A DNA stretch of 64,000 nucleotides from Hydrogenophaga sp. 2FB (lineage in GTDB: Bacteria > Pseudomonadota > Gammaproteobacteria > Burkholderiales > Burkholderiaceae_C), in assembly GCF_005503365.1 (NCBI RefSeq), contig NZ_SCML01000010.1, positions 1 to 64,000 of the forward strand. The letters run 5' to 3'. The notes under the pieces were generated by a model, which was not told where the DNA came from, did no database searches, and saw only the letters and a list, made by a program, of their open reading frames with translations. The position numbers and the translations under genes were made by a program. The first letter of the stretch is position 1; every line of letters starts with the position of its first letter. Shown here one piece after another: positions 62,915 through 64,000 of this stretch.

Positions 62915-64000
62915 ATGAGTCGTCTGGTCGTGATCTCCAACCGCATCGCGGACCCCCGCAAGACCGCGTCGGGCGGACTGGCCGTGGCGCTGGGCCAGGC
63001 ACTCGAAAGCTCGGGGGGCATGTGGTTCGGCTGGAGCGGCAAGATCGTGGAAGACGGCACACCCGGTGAAGGCGAACTGCACCTGCACAACGCCGGCAAG
63101 GTGCAGCTGGCCACGGTCGACCTCAGCCGCGAAGACCACGACAGTTTCTACCTCGGCTACAGCAATGGCGTGCTCTGGCCGGTGTTCCATTACCGCCTCG
63201 ACCTGGCCGACTTCGATGCCGGCTACATCGCCGGCTACCGGCGCGTGAACCAGATGTTCGCGCACAAGCTCAAGGCCTTGCTCAGGCCGGACGACATCAT
63301 CTGGGTGCACGACTACCACCTGATCCCGCTGGCCGCCGAGTTGCGCGCCATGGGTTGCCAGCAGCGCATGGGTTTCTTCCTGCACATCCCGCTGCCGCCG
63401 CCGCTGATCCTCGCCGCCGTGCCCGAGCACGACTGGCTGATGCGCTCGCTGTTCGCGTACGACCTGGTCGGCTTCCAGAGCGAGGCCGATGTGAACCACT
63501 TCGCACGCTACGTGGGCACGGAGACGCCGGCCGACATCCTGGGTGAACACGAGTTCCGCGCGTTTGGCAAAACGCTGCAGGTGCAGGCCTTCCCGATCGG
63601 CACCGACGTCGACGAGTTCATCGAGCTCGGCAAGGGACGCGAAGCGCAGGAGATGTTCGAGCAGATGCGTGGCGAGTACTCGCGCCGCCGCCTGCTGCTG
63701 GGCGTGGAACGCCTGGACTACTCCAAGGGCCTGCCACAACGGCTCAAGGCCTTTCGCCAGCTGCTGCAGGCCTACCCGGAAAACCTGGGCAGCGCCACGC
63801 TGATCCAGATCGCGTCCCCAAGCCGTGAGACGGTCGACGCCTACGCCTCCTTGTTGCAGGAGCTGGAGAGCCTGTGCGGCGCCATCAATGGCAACTTCGG
63901 CGAACTGGACTGGATGCCGGTGCGCTACATCCACCGCACGGTCGCGCGCAAACGCCTGCCGGGCCTGTACCGCGCCGCCAGCGTGGCCTTGGTGACACCG
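62915..64000 (+). CDS. otsA: Trehalose-6-phosphate synthase, 5' part (362 codons in window)
   Basis: GT20 family: SRLVVISNRIADP, SGGLAVAL, MWFGWSGK, IWVHDYHLIPLAAEL, GFFLHIPLPPPLI and GVERLDYSKGLPQRLKAF. Transfers glucose from UDP-glucose to glucose-6-phosphate. The frame is open to the last base of the window, so the C-terminal 100 or so residues lie outside. Third gene of the otsB-GH15-otsA operon. Confidence 0.95.
   Translation, partial: MSRLVVISNRIADPRKTASGGLAVALGQALESSGGMWFGWSGKIVEDGTPGEGELHLHNAGKVQLATVDLSREDHDSFYLGYSNGVLWPVFHYRLDLADFDAGYIAGYRRVNQMFAHKLKALLRPDDIIWVHDYHLIPLAAELRAMGCQQRMGFFLHIPLPPPLILAAVPEHDWLMRSLFAYDLVGFQSEADVNHFARYVGTETPADILGEHEFRAFGKTLQVQAFPIGTDVDEFIELGKGREAQEMFEQMRGEYSRRRLLLGVERLDYSKGLPQRLKAFRQLLQAYPENLGSATLIQIASPSRETVDAYASLLQELESLCGAINGNFGELDWMPVRYIHRTVARKRLPGLYRAASVALVTP

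Noticed and set aside
60658..63114. Long minus-strand open frame opposite otsB, GH15 and otsA
   Set aside because: No domain, no ribosome site, and codon pattern is that of the complement of the three recognised enzymes.

Overview
The window is a mosaic. Its right third (about 38.7-64 kb) is an ordinary high-GC chromosomal stretch of a Burkholderiales bacterium. Gene content and protein style (glmS/Lrp/glmU neighbourhood, DUF2726, DUF6279 lipoprotein, DUF2917 next to a LysR regulator, NDUFA9-type epimerase after a soluble lytic transglycosylase, otsB-GH15-otsA) suggest the Comamonadaceae; this is an inference, no rRNA or marker gene is present. The left 38.5 kb is a genomic island of lower and more variable GC.

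The island looks like one Tn7-like transposon parked at the classical Tn7 site. A terminal inverted repeat at 128-154 is repeated in inverse orientation at 38655-38681, 16 bp from the glmS stop codon. The two ends also share a second inverted block (46 of 47 bases) and carry repeats of the motif AAAGTYCGTCG: three widely spaced copies at the left end and two tight copies at the glmS side, which is the arrangement known for TnsB sites in Tn7. The machinery is a four-gene run, tnsA, tnsB, tnsC and a TnsD-size tniQ (21072-27255). Upstream of it are a second, shorter tniQ coupled to an XRE regulator (18192-19651), two orphan genes and, just before tnsA, a terminator hairpin and a 71-base segment that folds as a three-way junction. 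No cas gene or CRISPR array was seen, so this is not evidently a CRISPR-associated transposon.

Left cargo (0.8-18 kb): a secreted protein of unknown function, a DUF4365 nuclease-like protein, an NAD salvage and control cluster (nrtR-pncA-pncB divergent from SPFH and NAD-kinase-like genes, with two operator palindromes between), an AbiE-like nucleotidyltransferase pair, a four-gene operon with DUF2188 and DUF457-like membrane proteins, an XRE-metallopeptidase/PIN pair followed by a phospholipase C-like protein, a lipoprotein and a DUF2235 hydrolase, then an AAA ATPase.

Right cargo (27.7-38.5 kb) is a dense defence block. On the minus strand lie a CapH/CapP-like repressor-protease pair, a restriction-fold nuclease, a DarT1-DarG1 toxin-antitoxin pair whose antitoxin carries an extra HEPN-like domain, and another nuclease-motif protein. 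Divergently, on the plus strand, one compact operon encodes a 54-aa protein, a first CD-NTase, an E2-like conjugating protein, a four-TM S-4TM effector and a second CD-NTase with an AGS-C sensor: apparently two CBASS modules joined in one transcription unit under one damage-responsive switch.

The chromosome to the right holds glmS, a divergent Lrp/AsnC regulator, glmU, a 7TM-DISM hybrid kinase, transporters and regulators, a folate enzyme, a lytic transglycosylase, cca, and the trehalose/GH15 operon, whose last gene (otsA) runs off the window end.
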